From positions 248,001 through 312,000 of the forward strand of contig NZ_FMXQ01000001.1 of the NCBI RefSeq assembly GCF_900104485.1: 64,000 bases of DNA. The letters are read 5' to 3'. Shown piece by piece: positions 9,331 through 18,613 of this stretch. The notes under the pieces were generated by a model. It was not told the DNA's origin and made no database searches. It saw nothing but the letters and a program-made list of their open reading frames with translations. Both the position numbers and the translations under genes were made by a program. The DNA is from Bauldia litoralis (GTDB lineage Bacteria; Pseudomonadota; Alphaproteobacteria; Rhizobiales; Kaistiaceae). Numbering within the stretch: the stretch's first letter is position 1; each line of letters opens with the position of its first letter.

Positions 9331-9520
9331 GTTTCCTCCCTGGATCACCGCCCAGTTGTGATGCGAGATTTTCAACAAAGCAGCGACGTGTCAATCAGAA
9401 ACGATCATTATCAAGCATGTTGCACTGCAATATAGTCATGTTTGATCGGTAATGATTGACTTTGGCGTCATCTCGGATCATTCAAAGGGCAATAACAAAA
9501 ACTATCCTCGGAGGAACGTC
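9331..9520. promoter_or_regulatory. Divergent control region with paired 18-bp inverted operator-like sites
   Basis: This 190-bp gap separates the DeoR operon (minus) from the aldolase gene (plus). Two 18-base sites sharing GTCAATCA-N4-CGATCA face each other: 9390-9407 on the plus strand and 9443-9460 on the minus strand, 35 bp apart. Their outer ends coincide with outward-facing -35-like hexamers, TTGACA at 9389-9394 (minus) and TTGACT at 9456-9461 (plus). The -10 elements are weak. The symmetry and position fit binding of the adjacent DeoR regulator to control both directions. This is an inference from sequence only. Confidence 0.6.
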
Positions 9521-11623
9521 GTGGCCGCAAACGCCGATGTGTCGCTGCTCGCAAGCTTGTGGGACGACAGTCTCGCGGAGACGATGAGCGAGAGCGAACA
9601 ACTGCTCTATCGCTCGAATCTGCTCGGTTCCGATCTCAGGATCACCAACTTTGGCGGCGGAAACACCTCCGCCAAGATCGAGGAAACCGACCCGCTCACC
9701 GGCGAGACTGTTCAGGTCCTGTGGGTGAAGGGGTCTGGCGGTGATCTCGGCACCATCCGGATGGATGGCTTCTCGACGCTCTACATGGATCGGCTGGAGG
9801 CTCTCAAGGGCATCTATCGGGGCCCCGACCACGAAGACGAGATGGTCGGCTACCTGCCGCACTGTACCTTCAACCTGAACGCCCGCGCCGCCTCGATCGA
9901 CACGCCGCTCCATGCCTTCGTTCCGCACCGGCATGTCGACCACATGCATCCCGACGCGGTCATCGCCATCGCAGCGTCGAAGGACAGCAAGCAACTGACC
10001 GAGGATATCTTCGGCGGTGAGATCGGCTGGCTGCCATGGCGGCGGCCGGGCTTCGAACTCGGCCTGTGGATCGGCCGCTATGCCGAGGAGAATCCGAATT
10101 CGAAGGGCGTTGTCCTCGCTGGCCACGGCCTGTTTACCTGGGCCGCGACGGCGAAGGAAAGCTACGAGATCACGCTCGACATCATCAACCGGGCGATCGC
10201 CTGGTTCGCCGACACGACCGCCGACAAGGTTATCTTCGACGGCGCAAGACACACCGCCCTGCCCGCCGGGGAGCGCCGCGCCATCGCCGCGAAGCTGATG
10301 CCGGCGATCCGCGGCCGGATCGGCAAGACCGAGAGCAAGGTCGGCCATTTCGACGACAGCCCGGCGGTTCTGGAATTCGTCAATTCCAAAGCCCTCGACA
10401 CCCTGGCGCCGCTCGGCACCAGTTGTCCCGATCATTTCCTGCGCACCAAGATTCGCCCGCTCGTCGTCCCCTTCGATCCGGCGGCGCCGGACGCCGCAGC
10501 GGCGATCGACGCCCTCGGCGAGGCCATCGCGGCCTATCGCGAGGACTATGCCGCCTATTACGAACGCTGCCGCCACGACGACAGCCCGGCGATCCGCGAT
10601 CCCAACGCAGTCGTCTACCTGGTGCCCGGCGTCGGCATGATCACCTTCGGCAAGGACAAGCCGACCGCCCGTATCGCGGCCGAGTTCTACACCAATGCCA
10701 TCAATGTCATGCGCGGTTCGTCCTCGGTCTCGACCTATCAGGGCCTGCCGGAGCAGGAAGCCTTCGACATCGAGTACTGGCTCCTTGAAGAGGCCAAGCT
10801 CAAGCGGCTGCCCAAGCCGAAGCCACTGGCCGGGCGCATCGCCTTCATCACCGGCGGCGCCGGCGGAATCGGCCGGGCGACGGCCGAGCGGCTGATCGGC
10901 GAAGGCGCCTGCGTCGTGATCTCGGATATCGACCCGAAGTCCCTCGAAACCGCGGTCAACGATCTCGCCGGCCAGTTCTCGAAGGACATGATCCGTGGTG
11001 TCGTCTGCGATGTCACCAACGAGGACTCCGTCGAGGCGGCGATCACCGAGGCCGCTGTCGAATATGGCGGCCTGGATTTCGGCGTCTCCAACGCCGGCAT
11101 CGTCACCGGTGGCGCCATCGACGAGACGACGCTGGCCCAGTGGCAACTCAATGTCGACGTCCTGTCGACCGGCTACTTCCTCGTCACCCGCGCCGCCTTC
11201 CGTCTCCTCAAGGCGCAGGCGCTCGGCGGCGCCATCGTCTTTGTCGCCTCGAAGAACGGGCTGGCCGCCTCGGTCAACGCCTCCGCCTATTGCGCGGCCA
11301 AGGCCTCGGAGATTCATCTCGCCCGTTGCGTTGCGCTGGAAGGCGCGCCCCATGGCATCCGCGTCAACGTCGTCAACCCGGACGGCGTGCTGCGCGGCTC
11401 AAAGATGTGGTCGGACGAGCGTCGGCAGGAACGGGCCGAATCCTACAAGGTCCAGCCCGAGGACCTCGACGACTTCTACCGCCAGCGCACCATGCTCAAG
11501 GAGAGCGTGTATCCGGAGGATATCGCCGAGGGCATCCTGTTCTTCGTCACCGAGGGATCGCGGAAGTCGACCGGCAACATCCTCAACATCGACGGCGGCA
11601 ACGTTCAGTCCTTCACGCGTTGA
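9521..11623 (+). CDS. rhaD: Bifunctional rhamnulose-1-phosphate aldolase / short-chain dehydrogenase
   Basis: The 700-residue fusion has an N-terminal class II aldolase domain (about residues 20-400) with FGGGNTSAKIEE, the metal-site histidines in PHRHVDHMHPDAV and GHGLFTW. Its C-terminal SDR domain (about 435-700) has TGGAGGIGRATAE, SNAG and YCAAKASE. The aldolase would split rhamnulose-1-phosphate into dihydroxyacetone phosphate and L-lactaldehyde, and the dehydrogenase half would oxidise the lactaldehyde. A GTG start at 9521 with CGGAGGA 5 bases before it was preferred to an ATG at 9452 inside the control region. It ends in an 11-bp overlap with the convergent AraC gene. A related sugar phosphate cannot be excluded. 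Confidence 0.9.
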   Translation: MAANADVSLLASLWDDSLAETMSESEQLLYRSNLLGSDLRITNFGGGNTSAKIEETDPLTGETVQVLWVKGSGGDLGTIRMDGFSTLYMDRLEALKGIYRGPDHEDEMVGYLPHCTFNLNARAASIDTPLHAFVPHRHVDHMHPDAVIAIAASKDSKQLTEDIFGGEIGWLPWRRPGFELGLWIGRYAEENPNSKGVVLAGHGLFTWAATAKESYEITLDIINRAIAWFADTTADKVIFDGARHTALPAGERRAIAAKLMPAIRGRIGKTESKVGHFDDSPAVLEFVNSKALDTLAPLGTSCPDHFLRTKIRPLVVPFDPAAPDAAAAIDALGEAIAAYREDYAAYYERCRHDDSPAIRDPNAVVYLVPGVGMITFGKDKPTARIAAEFYTNAINVMRGSSSVSTYQGLPEQEAFDIEYWLLEEAKLKRLPKPKPLAGRIAFITGGAGGIGRATAERLIGEGACVVISDIDPKSLETAVNDLAGQFSKDMIRGVVCDVTNEDSVEAAITEAAVEYGGLDFGVSNAGIVTGGAIDETTLAQWQLNVDVLSTGYFLVTRAAFRLLKAQALGGAIVFVASKNGLAASVNASAYCAAKASEIHLARCVALEGAPHGIRVNVVNPDGVLRGSKMWSDERRQERAESYKVQPEDLDDFYRQRTMLKESVYPEDIAEGILFFVTEGSRKSTGNILNIDGGNVQSFTR

Positions 11624-12734
11624 CCCGGCGGCCTCGATCGCTGCGCCCCGCCGCCGTGTGCGACGACCCGGCATCGTCGGCAAGTCCCCGCTGGAGCGTC
11701 GCGGCGTTGTCGGTGTGGACATGCGGACTGTCGGGATCGCGGCGATAGGGATCGGGCGACTTCTTGAGGTTCCGCTTCGCGTGCCGACGGTATTCGGACG
11801 GCGTCATGCCGCACATAGCCAGGAACTGGCGGTTGAAGTTTGACAGGTTGTTGAAGCCGGTATCGTAGCAGATTTCAGTGACTGGCCGGTCCTGCTGGGT
11901 AAGGAGGACGCACGCCCGGTTGACCCGCATCCGGTTGACGTAGCGAACGAAGCCGTGGCCGGTATTCTTCTTGAAGAAACGCGAGAAGGCGGCGTCCGAC
12001 ATTCCGCAGTGATGGGCGACATCCGACAGCCGGATCTCTTCGCCGAGCTTGCCGATCAGGAAATCGATTGCCCGGCTGATCGTATCGGAGACCGCGTGGT
12101 CCAGCGTCGGCGCATAGTTGCGGCTCGACAGGATCGTCTTCTCGCGCGTGCGGTTCAGTTCATCCAGCAGTTCGAGGAAATACAGCATGCGGCGGGTAGG
12201 GCCGGCCGTGCCGATCCGTTGCAGGACTTGCGCGCCAAACCGTGCCGCCTCGCCGTGGAACTCGATGCCGAACCGCGCGTCGTCCAGCAGCGGCTCGACC
12301 TCCTCGAGTTCCGGCGCGACGCGCATCATGTCGCGGACGGTCTCGTCACTGAACTGGATCAGCATGTCGCGATCGCGAATCGTCAGTCCGACGACGTTAT
12401 CGCTCACCCAGTTATGGGGCAGGTTCGGTCCCGTCAGCACCAGGTTGCCCGGCTCGAAATTGCCGATGTAGTCGCCAACGAACATCTTGCCGCTGGTCTT
12501 CTGGATCAGGTGCAGTTCGTATTCGGGATGATAGTGCCACTTGGCGAAGGGATAGGGATGGTCGTGAACGGTCCAGCGGAAGGACTGTCGTGGCTGCCCG
12601 ACGATCAATTCGAAGTCGGGAACGATGTCTGCGCTGTGTCCGCCGGGAGCAGCGCGCCCGGCGCCGCCGGGCCATTCGGTTATCGTCTCCGCCCGGCGGG
12701 ACGGTCCGCGTGGACCGGTTTGAAGATGTCCCAT
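11613..12734 (-). CDS. AraC-family transcriptional regulator with cupin sensor domain
   Basis: This 373-residue protein has a cupin-type N-terminal sensor (about residues 50-130, with PFAKWHYHPEYELHLI and GPNLPHNW). The AraC double helix-turn-helix lies near residues 235-335 (LSDVAHHCGMSDAAFSRFFK and VTEICYDTGFNNLSNFNRQF), followed by a roughly 45-residue hydrophilic tail. The start at 12734 has GGAGG 6 bases upstream. It is divergent from the polyol transport/dehydrogenase operon, which it probably activates, and its 3' end overlaps the convergent rhaD by 11 bp. Control of rhaD as well is possible but less likely given the DeoR gene there. The inducer is unknown. Confidence 0.9.
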   Translation of the reverse strand: MGHLQTGPRGPSRRAETITEWPGGAGRAAPGGHSADIVPDFELIVGQPRQSFRWTVHDHPYPFAKWHYHPEYELHLIQKTSGKMFVGDYIGNFEPGNLVLTGPNLPHNWVSDNVVGLTIRDRDMLIQFSDETVRDMMRVAPELEEVEPLLDDARFGIEFHGEAARFGAQVLQRIGTAGPTRRMLYFLELLDELNRTREKTILSSRNYAPTLDHAVSDTISRAIDFLIGKLGEEIRLSDVAHHCGMSDAAFSRFFKKNTGHGFVRYVNRMRVNRACVLLTQQDRPVTEICYDTGFNNLSNFNRQFLAMCGMTPSEYRRHAKRNLKKSPDPYRRDPDSPHVHTDNAATLQRGLADDAGSSHTAAGRSDRGRRVNA

Positions 12735-13194
12735 TCGTTTCCTCCGAACAACGCCGCCCCGGTTTCTTTGCGAACCGATGGCGAGCGGTTTTCCCCTGGA
12801 TTCTCGTCTTCTTCCTTCCATTCATAGGCAGTGCCGCAAGCAGGATTGTATCATGCCAGGCAGCTCAACTGATACTTTTTTATGGTGAGGCCCGCCTCTA
12901 TCAGCTTCTCGTCAGGACACCGATGGTGTTTTCGTATCATGGGTTTTGGCCTGAACGCTGCGCTCCGGACCGTCGGGACAAAGACTCCGTGAAATGATGA
13001 TTTCCAAAAATTGCATAGTCGGCAGCCTGAATCTGTGTGGCCGACGGAGCCGCCTCGGCGTCATCATCCGACCTGCCCAGGGAGAACCGCGCCGCGGTGA
13101 CGGGCAAGAATGAACCGCGCCACCGACTACGTTCGGATGGTGATCCAAGCCACGGCATCGAGTGTGGCGGCGGTTCCGAATTGGGAGGGATGAC
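12735..13194. promoter_or_regulatory. 460-bp divergent intergenic region with GTATCA repeats
   Basis: This is the longest gene-free stretch of the window, between the AraC gene and the polyol operon. It holds no convincing reading frame. It is less GC-rich around 12840-12945, where GTATCATG occurs twice as a direct repeat (12848-12855 and 12934-12941) and TGATAC once in inverse orientation (12870-12875). Repeats of this kind are plausible AraC-type half-sites. Ribosome binding sites are at the two ends (GGAGG before each gene). No clear -35/-10 pair was found. Confidence 0.4.
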
Positions 13195-14625
13195 ATGAGG
13201 AAATTTGCGGCATCTACCGCACTGACCGCCATCGCGATGATGGTGGGGGCCTCCGCTGCGCATGCCGATTTCTGGTCGGATGCGGGCAAGGCCTACGAGG
13301 GCGTCACCATTCGCGGCGTCTCCGAAAGCACACCGCCATCCAACTACGTCAAGGACGTGCTGGCCCCCGCCTTCACCGAAGCGACCGGCATCAAGGTCGA
13401 GTTCGAGGCGACGTCGTGGGACCAGATGTACGACAAGGCGATCAAGGACATGGAGGCCAATACCGGCATCTATGACTTCGTCTATATCGAGCAGGACATC
13501 GTCTACAGCTACCTGTCCCGCGACTTCCTCGTCGACCTGACCAAGGCGCTGGCCGACAACCCGGACCTGAAGGCGCCGACCTTCAACTTCGACGAATTCA
13601 CCTCCTTCATCGACTATTTCAAGAACGACGACGGCGACGTCTTCGGCGTTCCGATGGAGGCCTTCGTCAAGATCTACCTCTACCGCAAGGACCTGTTCGG
13701 CGACCAGGAAGCCAAGGACGCGTTCAAGGCCAAATACGGCTACGACCTCGCCCCAGCGACCACCCACCAGCAGTACAAGGACATCGCCGACTTCTTCACC
13801 CAGTGGGGCAAGGACCACGACATGGAGTTGTGGGGCACGACGGTCCAGGCGCATTCAGGCCACCCGGCGTCGTGGTACGAGTTCTTCGAAAGCTGGGGCC
13901 CGACCTTCGGCGTTTACAACTGGGGCATCGACGCCAGCAACAACTATGCGGCATCGGTCGCCAATGGCGGATCGATGAATGGCCCGAAGGCCAAGGAAGC
14001 GCTGGCCTACTGGCTCGACCTGCTCAACGACGCGCCGCCTGAGGCCACCCAGAGCACCTGGGACGAGGTTGCGGCTACCTTCGCCGCCGGCCGCGCCGCC
14101 CAGGGCCTGGTCTATGGCGAGAACGCCGCATGGATTGCCGCGGACGACACCAAGTCCAACGTCGTCGGCAATGTCGGCGTGGCGCTGCCGCCGCTCTCCG
14201 ATGGAGTCATGGCCGAAGTCGAAGGCGGAACCGGCTATATCGGCTACTACGATGGCGGCGCGTTCGGCATCCCGCATTCCTCGAAGAACAAGGAAGCGAC
14301 TCTCCTGTTCCTCCAGTATATCGGCCAGGACGAAGTGCAGCCGGGATGGGCGATCGCCGCACCCCGCATCACGCACACCGCCACCTACGCCGATCCGGAT
14401 GTCATGAAGATGGACGCCGAACTGGACGGCTACTACACCCTGCTCAAGGACAAGGGTCCGCTCTTCGCGGGCGCGCCTCCCTATCCGTTCCACGCGCAGG
14501 TTCGCGAAGCGACGGCTCCGTTCTTCTACGAGGCGATCATCGGCCAGCTTACGGCCGACGAAGCACTCGACAAGATGGCTGAAGCCGCCGAGGCCGAACT
14601 GACCAAGCTCGGCTACCGGAAGTAA
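13195..14625 (+). CDS. Extracellular solute-binding protein family 1 (polyol/sugar ABC importer)
   Basis: This 476-residue protein has a signal peptide ([20 protein letters not shown], cleavage after AHA near residue 23). It is a long type II binding protein of the MalE/SmoE-like class, with [23 protein letters not shown] in the N-lobe and [21 protein letters not shown] and [20 protein letters not shown] later. The start at 13195 follows GGGAGG. It heads an operon with two MalFG-type permeases, a small membrane protein and three oxidoreductases, so a polyol such as xylitol, sorbitol or arabitol is a reasonable ligand. A strong hairpin lies between it and the permease genes. Confidence 0.88.
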   Translation: MRKFAASTALTAIAMMVGASAAHADFWSDAGKAYEGVTIRGVSESTPPSNYVKDVLAPAFTEATGIKVEFEATSWDQMYDKAIKDMEANTGIYDFVYIEQDIVYSYLSRDFLVDLTKALADNPDLKAPTFNFDEFTSFIDYFKNDDGDVFGVPMEAFVKIYLYRKDLFGDQEAKDAFKAKYGYDLAPATTHQQYKDIADFFTQWGKDHDMELWGTTVQAHSGHPASWYEFFESWGPTFGVYNWGIDASNNYAASVANGGSMNGPKAKEALAYWLDLLNDAPPEATQSTWDEVAATFAAGRAAQGLVYGENAAWIAADDTKSNVVGNVGVALPPLSDGVMAEVEGGTGYIGYYDGGAFGIPHSSKNKEATLLFLQYIGQDEVQPGWAIAAPRITHTATYADPDVMKMDAELDGYYTLLKDKGPLFAGAPPYPFHAQVREATAPFFYEAIIGQLTADEALDKMAEAAEAELTKLGYRK

Positions 14626-14640
14626 GCGCTTCCTCCCGGG

Positions 14641-14666
14641 ACCGGGGCGGCCTCGGCCGCCCCGGT
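14641..14666 (+). promoter_or_regulatory. Intercistronic 11-bp stem-loop after the binding-protein gene
   Basis: A perfect stem ACCGGGGCGGC (14641-14651) with its complement (14656-14666) encloses the tetraloop CTCG, 16 bp after the stop codon. Only two further T residues follow, so it is more likely a partial terminator or mRNA 3' stabiliser than a full terminator. It would allow higher expression of the binding protein than of the permeases. Confidence 0.65.
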
Positions 14667-14729
14667 TTCCCGCTCCAGATTCTGTGCGACGGCTCCTGCT
14701 TCGGGCCACAAGTTCGGCGGCAACACGAA

Positions 14730-15611
14730 ATGAATTCGCAGAAGACCGGCTGGCTGCTGCTGGCGCCGACCCTGGTTATCCTGTTCATCTTCGGGGTGGT
14801 GCCGTTCCTCTATGTCCTGGTGACGAGCTTCGTCCACTGGAACGCCTTCGCGGCCGACCCGACGCCCCATTTTGCCGGCGTCGACAATTACCGGCAGCTG
14901 GTTTTCGACGATCAGTTCATCTTCTCGATCTGGCAGACGGCGCGCTTCGCCTTCTTCGTCGTTCTCAGCGAACTGGTGCTTGGCTATATGCTGGCCCGGC
15001 TGATGCTCTCGGATTTCCCCTTCAAGGGCCTGTTCCGCACCATCCACGCCCTGCCGCTGATGGTCGCCCCGATCGCCGTCGGCGCCACCTGGCGCCTGCT
15101 GACCGTGCCCGGCCTCGGCCCCCTGCCCTACTTTCTCGACACGTTCTTCGGCTACGACTACCGGATCGGCAGCTTCGCCGACCAGGCGTTCTTCACCACC
15201 GTCGTCATGGACATCTGGCACTGGACGCCGCTCGTCACCCTGACGCTGCTGGCCGCCCTGTCGTCGCTCCCCAAGGAGCCCTTCGAACAGGCCCAGATCG
15301 ATGGCGCCAGCCGCTTCCAGATCTTCTGGTACGTCACCCTGCCCTTCCTGCGGCCGGCGATCCTTGCCACCGTCTTCATCCGGATGATGGACGCGCTTCG
15401 CACCGTCGACGAGATCTGGATGCTCACCGGCGGCGGTCCGGCGGCCACGACGCGCTACATCGGTCTTTACATCTGGCGGGTGGTCTTCCCGAAGACCGAC
15501 TACGGCTACGGCGCTGCCGTCTCGCTGGTGACGCTGTTCCTGACGATCGTCCTGTGCTGGCTGCTCTATGTCGGCCTTGTCGCCCGCCGTGGGCAGAAGA
15601 GTGTGAACTGA
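14730..15611 (+). CDS. MalF-type sugar ABC transporter permease
   Basis: This 293-residue permease has about six membrane helices, the first at about residues 8-30. The cytoplasmic EAA loop reads [20 protein letters not shown] (about 195-214), which docks the ATPase. The C-terminal segment [20 protein letters not shown] is typical of binding-protein-dependent inner membrane component family 1. It has no strong ribosome binding site directly upstream. Its stop shares a base with the start of the next permease (TGATG). It would form the channel with that partner for the polyol bound by the upstream protein. Confidence 0.88.
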   Translation: MNSQKTGWLLLAPTLVILFIFGVVPFLYVLVTSFVHWNAFAADPTPHFAGVDNYRQLVFDDQFIFSIWQTARFAFFVVLSELVLGYMLARLMLSDFPFKGLFRTIHALPLMVAPIAVGATWRLLTVPGLGPLPYFLDTFFGYDYRIGSFADQAFFTTVVMDIWHWTPLVTLTLLAALSSLPKEPFEQAQIDGASRFQIFWYVTLPFLRPAILATVFIRMMDALRTVDEIWMLTGGGPAATTRYIGLYIWRVVFPKTDYGYGAAVSLVTLFLTIVLCWLLYVGLVARRGQKSVN

Positions 15612-16447
15612 TGTTCAAGCCCCGACGCGGTATCAATCTTCTCTTCTGGTGCGGCGCCAGCCTGGTGACGCTGTTCCCGATCTACTGGATGTTCGTCATT
15701 TCGGCGAAGAGCCGGGCCGAACTGTTCGGTCGGCCGAGCTTCATCCTCGACAGCATCTACTGGCAGAACTACATCGAGACGCTGAACAATCCGACCTTCC
15801 AGAAATACATGTTCAACTCGATCGTCGTGGCGACGAGCAATTCGTTCCTGGTGACGACCCTGGCGCTGATGGCGACCTATGCCCTGTCGCGGTTTCCGCT
15901 GGTCGGCAAGGAGAACATCTTCTTCTGGACGATCACCAACCGGATGGCGCCGCCGGCGGTTTTCCTGCTGCCGCTCTTCCTGCTCTACACCCAGGCCTTT
16001 TCCATCGGCGAATGGCGGCTCTACGACACGCGGCTCGGGCTGATCCTGCTCTATTGCGTCTTCAACCTGCCCTTCGCCATCTGGATCCTGCGCAACATCA
16101 TCGACGGAATTCCGAAGGAACTCGACGAAGCGGCCCTGGTCGACGGCGCCAGTCTCTGGCAGGTGATGACCAGGATCATCCTGCCGCTGGCGCGGCCGGG
16201 TCTGGCGGTGACCGCCATCCTCACCTGGGTTTTTGCCTGGAACGAGTATCTTTTCGCCGCAACGCTGACCAGCGTCGACGCCCGGACAATCACTACCGGC
16301 CTGGCCGAATTCGTCACCGTGACCGGGACCAACTGGGGCCTGATGGCTGCGACGGCGATGCTGACGCTTCTACCCGCCCTGATCTTCCTTGGCCTGGTCC
16401 AGAAGCACATTGTCGCCGGCCTGACCTTTGGCGCAGTGAAGGGATAA
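15611..16447 (+). CDS. MalG-type sugar ABC transporter permease
   Basis: This 278-residue second permease of the importer has six predicted membrane helices. Its EAA loop is [20 protein letters not shown], ending with ILPLARPGL. The C-terminal region FGAVKG is the usual end of MalG-like proteins. The start is fixed by the TGATG junction with the preceding gene; the frame is open upstream but only as a shadow. No ATPase follows, so the energising subunit must be encoded elsewhere. Confidence 0.88.
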   Translation: MFKPRRGINLLFWCGASLVTLFPIYWMFVISAKSRAELFGRPSFILDSIYWQNYIETLNNPTFQKYMFNSIVVATSNSFLVTTLALMATYALSRFPLVGKENIFFWTITNRMAPPAVFLLPLFLLYTQAFSIGEWRLYDTRLGLILLYCVFNLPFAIWILRNIIDGIPKELDEAALVDGASLWQVMTRIILPLARPGLAVTAILTWVFAWNEYLFAATLTSVDARTITTGLAEFVTVTGTNWGLMAATAMLTLLPALIFLGLVQKHIVAGLTFGAVKG

Positions 16448-16451
16448 CGCG

Positions 16452-16652
16452 ATGAGCGGACCCGACGACGAAGAGAAGCCCGGTTTCCTGCCGATCGAGA
16501 CCAACGCTTTCGACCGTGGGTTCATTGCCGTGGTCGTCTTCATCGCATTAAATCTGTTGTGGATGCGCTTCCTCGAACCACTTGGGCTATCGCTCTATTT
16601 CGCAACCGCGATATCGATCGTCCTCGGCTGGTTCATCATCAAACGCGGTTGA
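16452..16652 (+). CDS. Small integral membrane protein in ABC transporter operon
   Basis: This 66-residue protein has a charged N-terminus ([12 protein letters not shown]) and two hydrophobic stretches, about residues 26-45 and 49-62, ending in IIKRG. It starts 4 bp after the permease stop and is followed 16 bp later by the dehydrogenase, so it is clearly part of the operon. No catalytic motif is visible. Small membrane proteins of unknown role are known in some glycerol and polyol ABC operons; a role in transporter assembly or regulation is inference. The coding call rests on operon position and the hydrophobic pattern. Confidence 0.72.
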   Translation: MSGPDDEEKPGFLPIETNAFDRGFIAVVVFIALNLLWMRFLEPLGLSLYFATAISIVLGWFIIKRG

Positions 16653-16668
16653 AGAAAAGAACGGAATA

Positions 16669-17721
16669 ATGACCAAAGCACTTGTCCTGGAAAAGAAGCT
16701 CGACCTCTCGCTGCGCGATATCGCGATCGAGGAGACGCTCGGGCCCCGCGATGTCCGCATCGCGATGAAGACCGTCGGGGTTTGCGGCAGCGACGTTCAC
16801 TATTACACCCATGGCGGCATCGGCCAGTTCATCGTCCGTGAGCCGATGATCCTCGGCCACGAGGCCTCCGGCGTCATCACCGAGACCGGATCGGAGGTCT
16901 CCGATCTCAAGGTCGGCGATCGCGTCTGCATGGAGCCCGGCATTCCCGATCCCAACAGCAAGGCCTCGCGCCTCGGCATGTATAATCTCGATCCGGCCGT
17001 GCGCTTCTGGGCCACGCCGCCGGTCCACGGCGTGCTGCGCCCCTCCGTCGTCCATCCCGCCGACTTCACCTTCAAGCTTCCCGACAACGTCTCCTTCGCC
17101 GCCGCCGCCATGGTCGAGCCGCTCGCCGTCGGCGTTCACGGCACCGTCAAGGCGCGGATCACACCGGGCGACATCGCGGTCGTCATCGGCGCCGGGCCGA
17201 TCGGCCTCGTCACGCTGCTCGCCGCCTTCGCCGCCGGCTGCGCCCGCGTCATCATTGCCGATGTCGACGACGCCAAGCTCGCCATCGCCGAGAGCCTTGC
17301 CAAGGTCCCCGGCGCGGTGGTCGGCATCAACGTCCGCTCCCAGCGCCTTGCCGACGCGGTGTCCCGCGAGACCGACGGCTGGGGTGCCGACGTGGTCTTC
17401 GAATGCTCCGGCAACGAGAAGGCGGCCAGCGAGATCTTCGATGTGGTCTGCCCCGGTGGCGTCGCCGTGATGATCGGCATCCCCCTGTCGCCGTTCCAGC
17501 ACGACGTGTCGCTCGGCTGCGTCAAGGAAGTCCGCATCGAGCACGTCTTCCGCTACGCCCATGTCTATCCGCGCTGCATCGCCATGCTGGCCTCCGGCTC
17601 GATCGACGTCGCGCCGCTGATCACCGAGACCTTCCCCTTCGAGGAGAGCGTCCAGGCCTTCGAACTGGCTGCCAGCCAGCCGAAGGGATCGGTGAAGATC
17701 CAGATCGAGATGCCTGCCTGA
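16669..17721 (+). CDS. Zinc-dependent polyol dehydrogenase (xylitol/sorbitol dehydrogenase type)
   Basis: This 350-residue medium-chain dehydrogenase has the catalytic zinc ligands in [11 protein letters not shown] and [18 protein letters not shown], and the NAD site [16 protein letters not shown]. The structural-zinc cysteine loop of alcohol dehydrogenases is absent. It is replaced by [20 protein letters not shown] and [10 protein letters not shown], which is the sorbitol dehydrogenase/D-xylulose reductase pattern. It would oxidise a polyol imported by the upstream transporter to a ketose with NAD. The start at 16669 gives the normal family length. The exact polyol (xylitol, sorbitol or another) cannot be decided. 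Confidence 0.88.
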   Translation: MTKALVLEKKLDLSLRDIAIEETLGPRDVRIAMKTVGVCGSDVHYYTHGGIGQFIVREPMILGHEASGVITETGSEVSDLKVGDRVCMEPGIPDPNSKASRLGMYNLDPAVRFWATPPVHGVLRPSVVHPADFTFKLPDNVSFAAAAMVEPLAVGVHGTVKARITPGDIAVVIGAGPIGLVTLLAAFAAGCARVIIADVDDAKLAIAESLAKVPGAVVGINVRSQRLADAVSRETDGWGADVVFECSGNEKAASEIFDVVCPGGVAVMIGIPLSPFQHDVSLGCVKEVRIEHVFRYAHVYPRCIAMLASGSIDVAPLITETFPFEESVQAFELAASQPKGSVKIQIEMPA

Positions 17722-17780
17722 CCGGCGCCAGAATGCCGTCACGCCGGACCTCGGCGCGACGATCAACGAAAAGAAGAGTA

Positions 17781-17813
17781 GAGGGACACGGATCGATCGA
17801 TTCCGTGTCCCTC
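17781..17813 (+). promoter_or_regulatory. 12-bp intercistronic stem-loop before the SDR gene
   Basis: The arm GAGGGACACGGA (17781-17792) and its exact complement (17802-17813) surround a loop TCGATCGAT. It lies in the 111-bp gap between the polyol dehydrogenase and the SDR, ending about 8 bp before the SDR ribosome binding site. No U-run follows. It may stabilise the upstream mRNA or modulate translation of the SDR. Confidence 0.55.
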
Positions 17814-17832
17814 CCCCAGGGGAGAGGCGTCA

Positions 17833-18606
17833 ATGTATCTTGAAAAGTTCAACCTCGACGGCCGCGTCGCCGTCGTCACGGGTGGTGGCCGGGCGATCGG
17901 CCTTGCCTGTTGTCACGCCCTTGCCGAGGCCGGCGCCAAAGTCGTCATCGCCGATGTCGATCGCGATGTCGCCGAGAGCGGCCGCGCCGAGATGAAGGGC
18001 GCGGGCTTCGACGCCGATGTCGAGATCATGGACGTCACCAATTCGGAACAGGTCACCAGGGTCGCCGACGATGTCGTGGCGCGCCACGGCGCGGTCGACA
18101 TCCTTGTCGCCAACGCCGGCATCGCCCGCTCAGGCACGCCGGCCGAGGAGGTCGAGGACGAATTGTGGCTCAACGTCAACGACGTCAATCTCAACGGCGT
18201 CTTCTGGTGCAATCGTGCCTTCGGCCGGCACATGCTGGCCCGCAACAGCGGCGCGATCGTCAACATCGGCTCGATGTCCGGTTTCATCGTCAACCGGCCG
18301 CAGCAGCAGTCCTACTACAACGCCTCCAAGGCAGCCGTGCATCACCTGACCCGCTCGCTCGCCACCGAATGGGCGGACCGGGGTGTCCGGGTCAACGCCG
18401 TCGCGCCGACCTATATCGACACGCCCCTTGTCTGGGCTGTCGAAGGCGTCGAGGAGATGATGAAGGACTGGCTTCGGGACACACCGATGGGACGTCTCGG
18501 CCGACCCGACGAAATCGCCTCAGTCGTCCATTTCCTCGCCTCGGATGCCTCCAGCATCATGACCGGCTCGATCGTTTCCGCCGACGCCGGCTTCATCAGT
18601 TGGTGA
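17833..18606 (+). CDS. SDR-family polyol/sugar dehydrogenase
   Basis: This 257-residue classical SDR has TGGGRAIGLACC (cofactor site), the NAG motif in VANAGIARSG, serine in NIGSMSGFIVN and YYNASKAAVHHL (catalytic Tyr/Lys). A GGGGAGAGG ribosome binding site precedes the start. The pattern resembles bacterial arabitol/galactitol-type dehydrogenases. In the operon it is a second NAD-dependent oxidoreductase after the zinc enzyme, so the pathway may oxidise two different polyols or two positions. The GMC oxidoreductase starts 8 bp after it. Confidence 0.87.
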   Translation: MYLEKFNLDGRVAVVTGGGRAIGLACCHALAEAGAKVVIADVDRDVAESGRAEMKGAGFDADVEIMDVTNSEQVTRVADDVVARHGAVDILVANAGIARSGTPAEEVEDELWLNVNDVNLNGVFWCNRAFGRHMLARNSGAIVNIGSMSGFIVNRPQQQSYYNASKAAVHHLTRSLATEWADRGVRVNAVAPTYIDTPLVWAVEGVEEMMKDWLRDTPMGRLGRPDEIASVVHFLASDASSIMTGSIVSADAGFISW

Positions 18607-18613
18607 CGACGCA

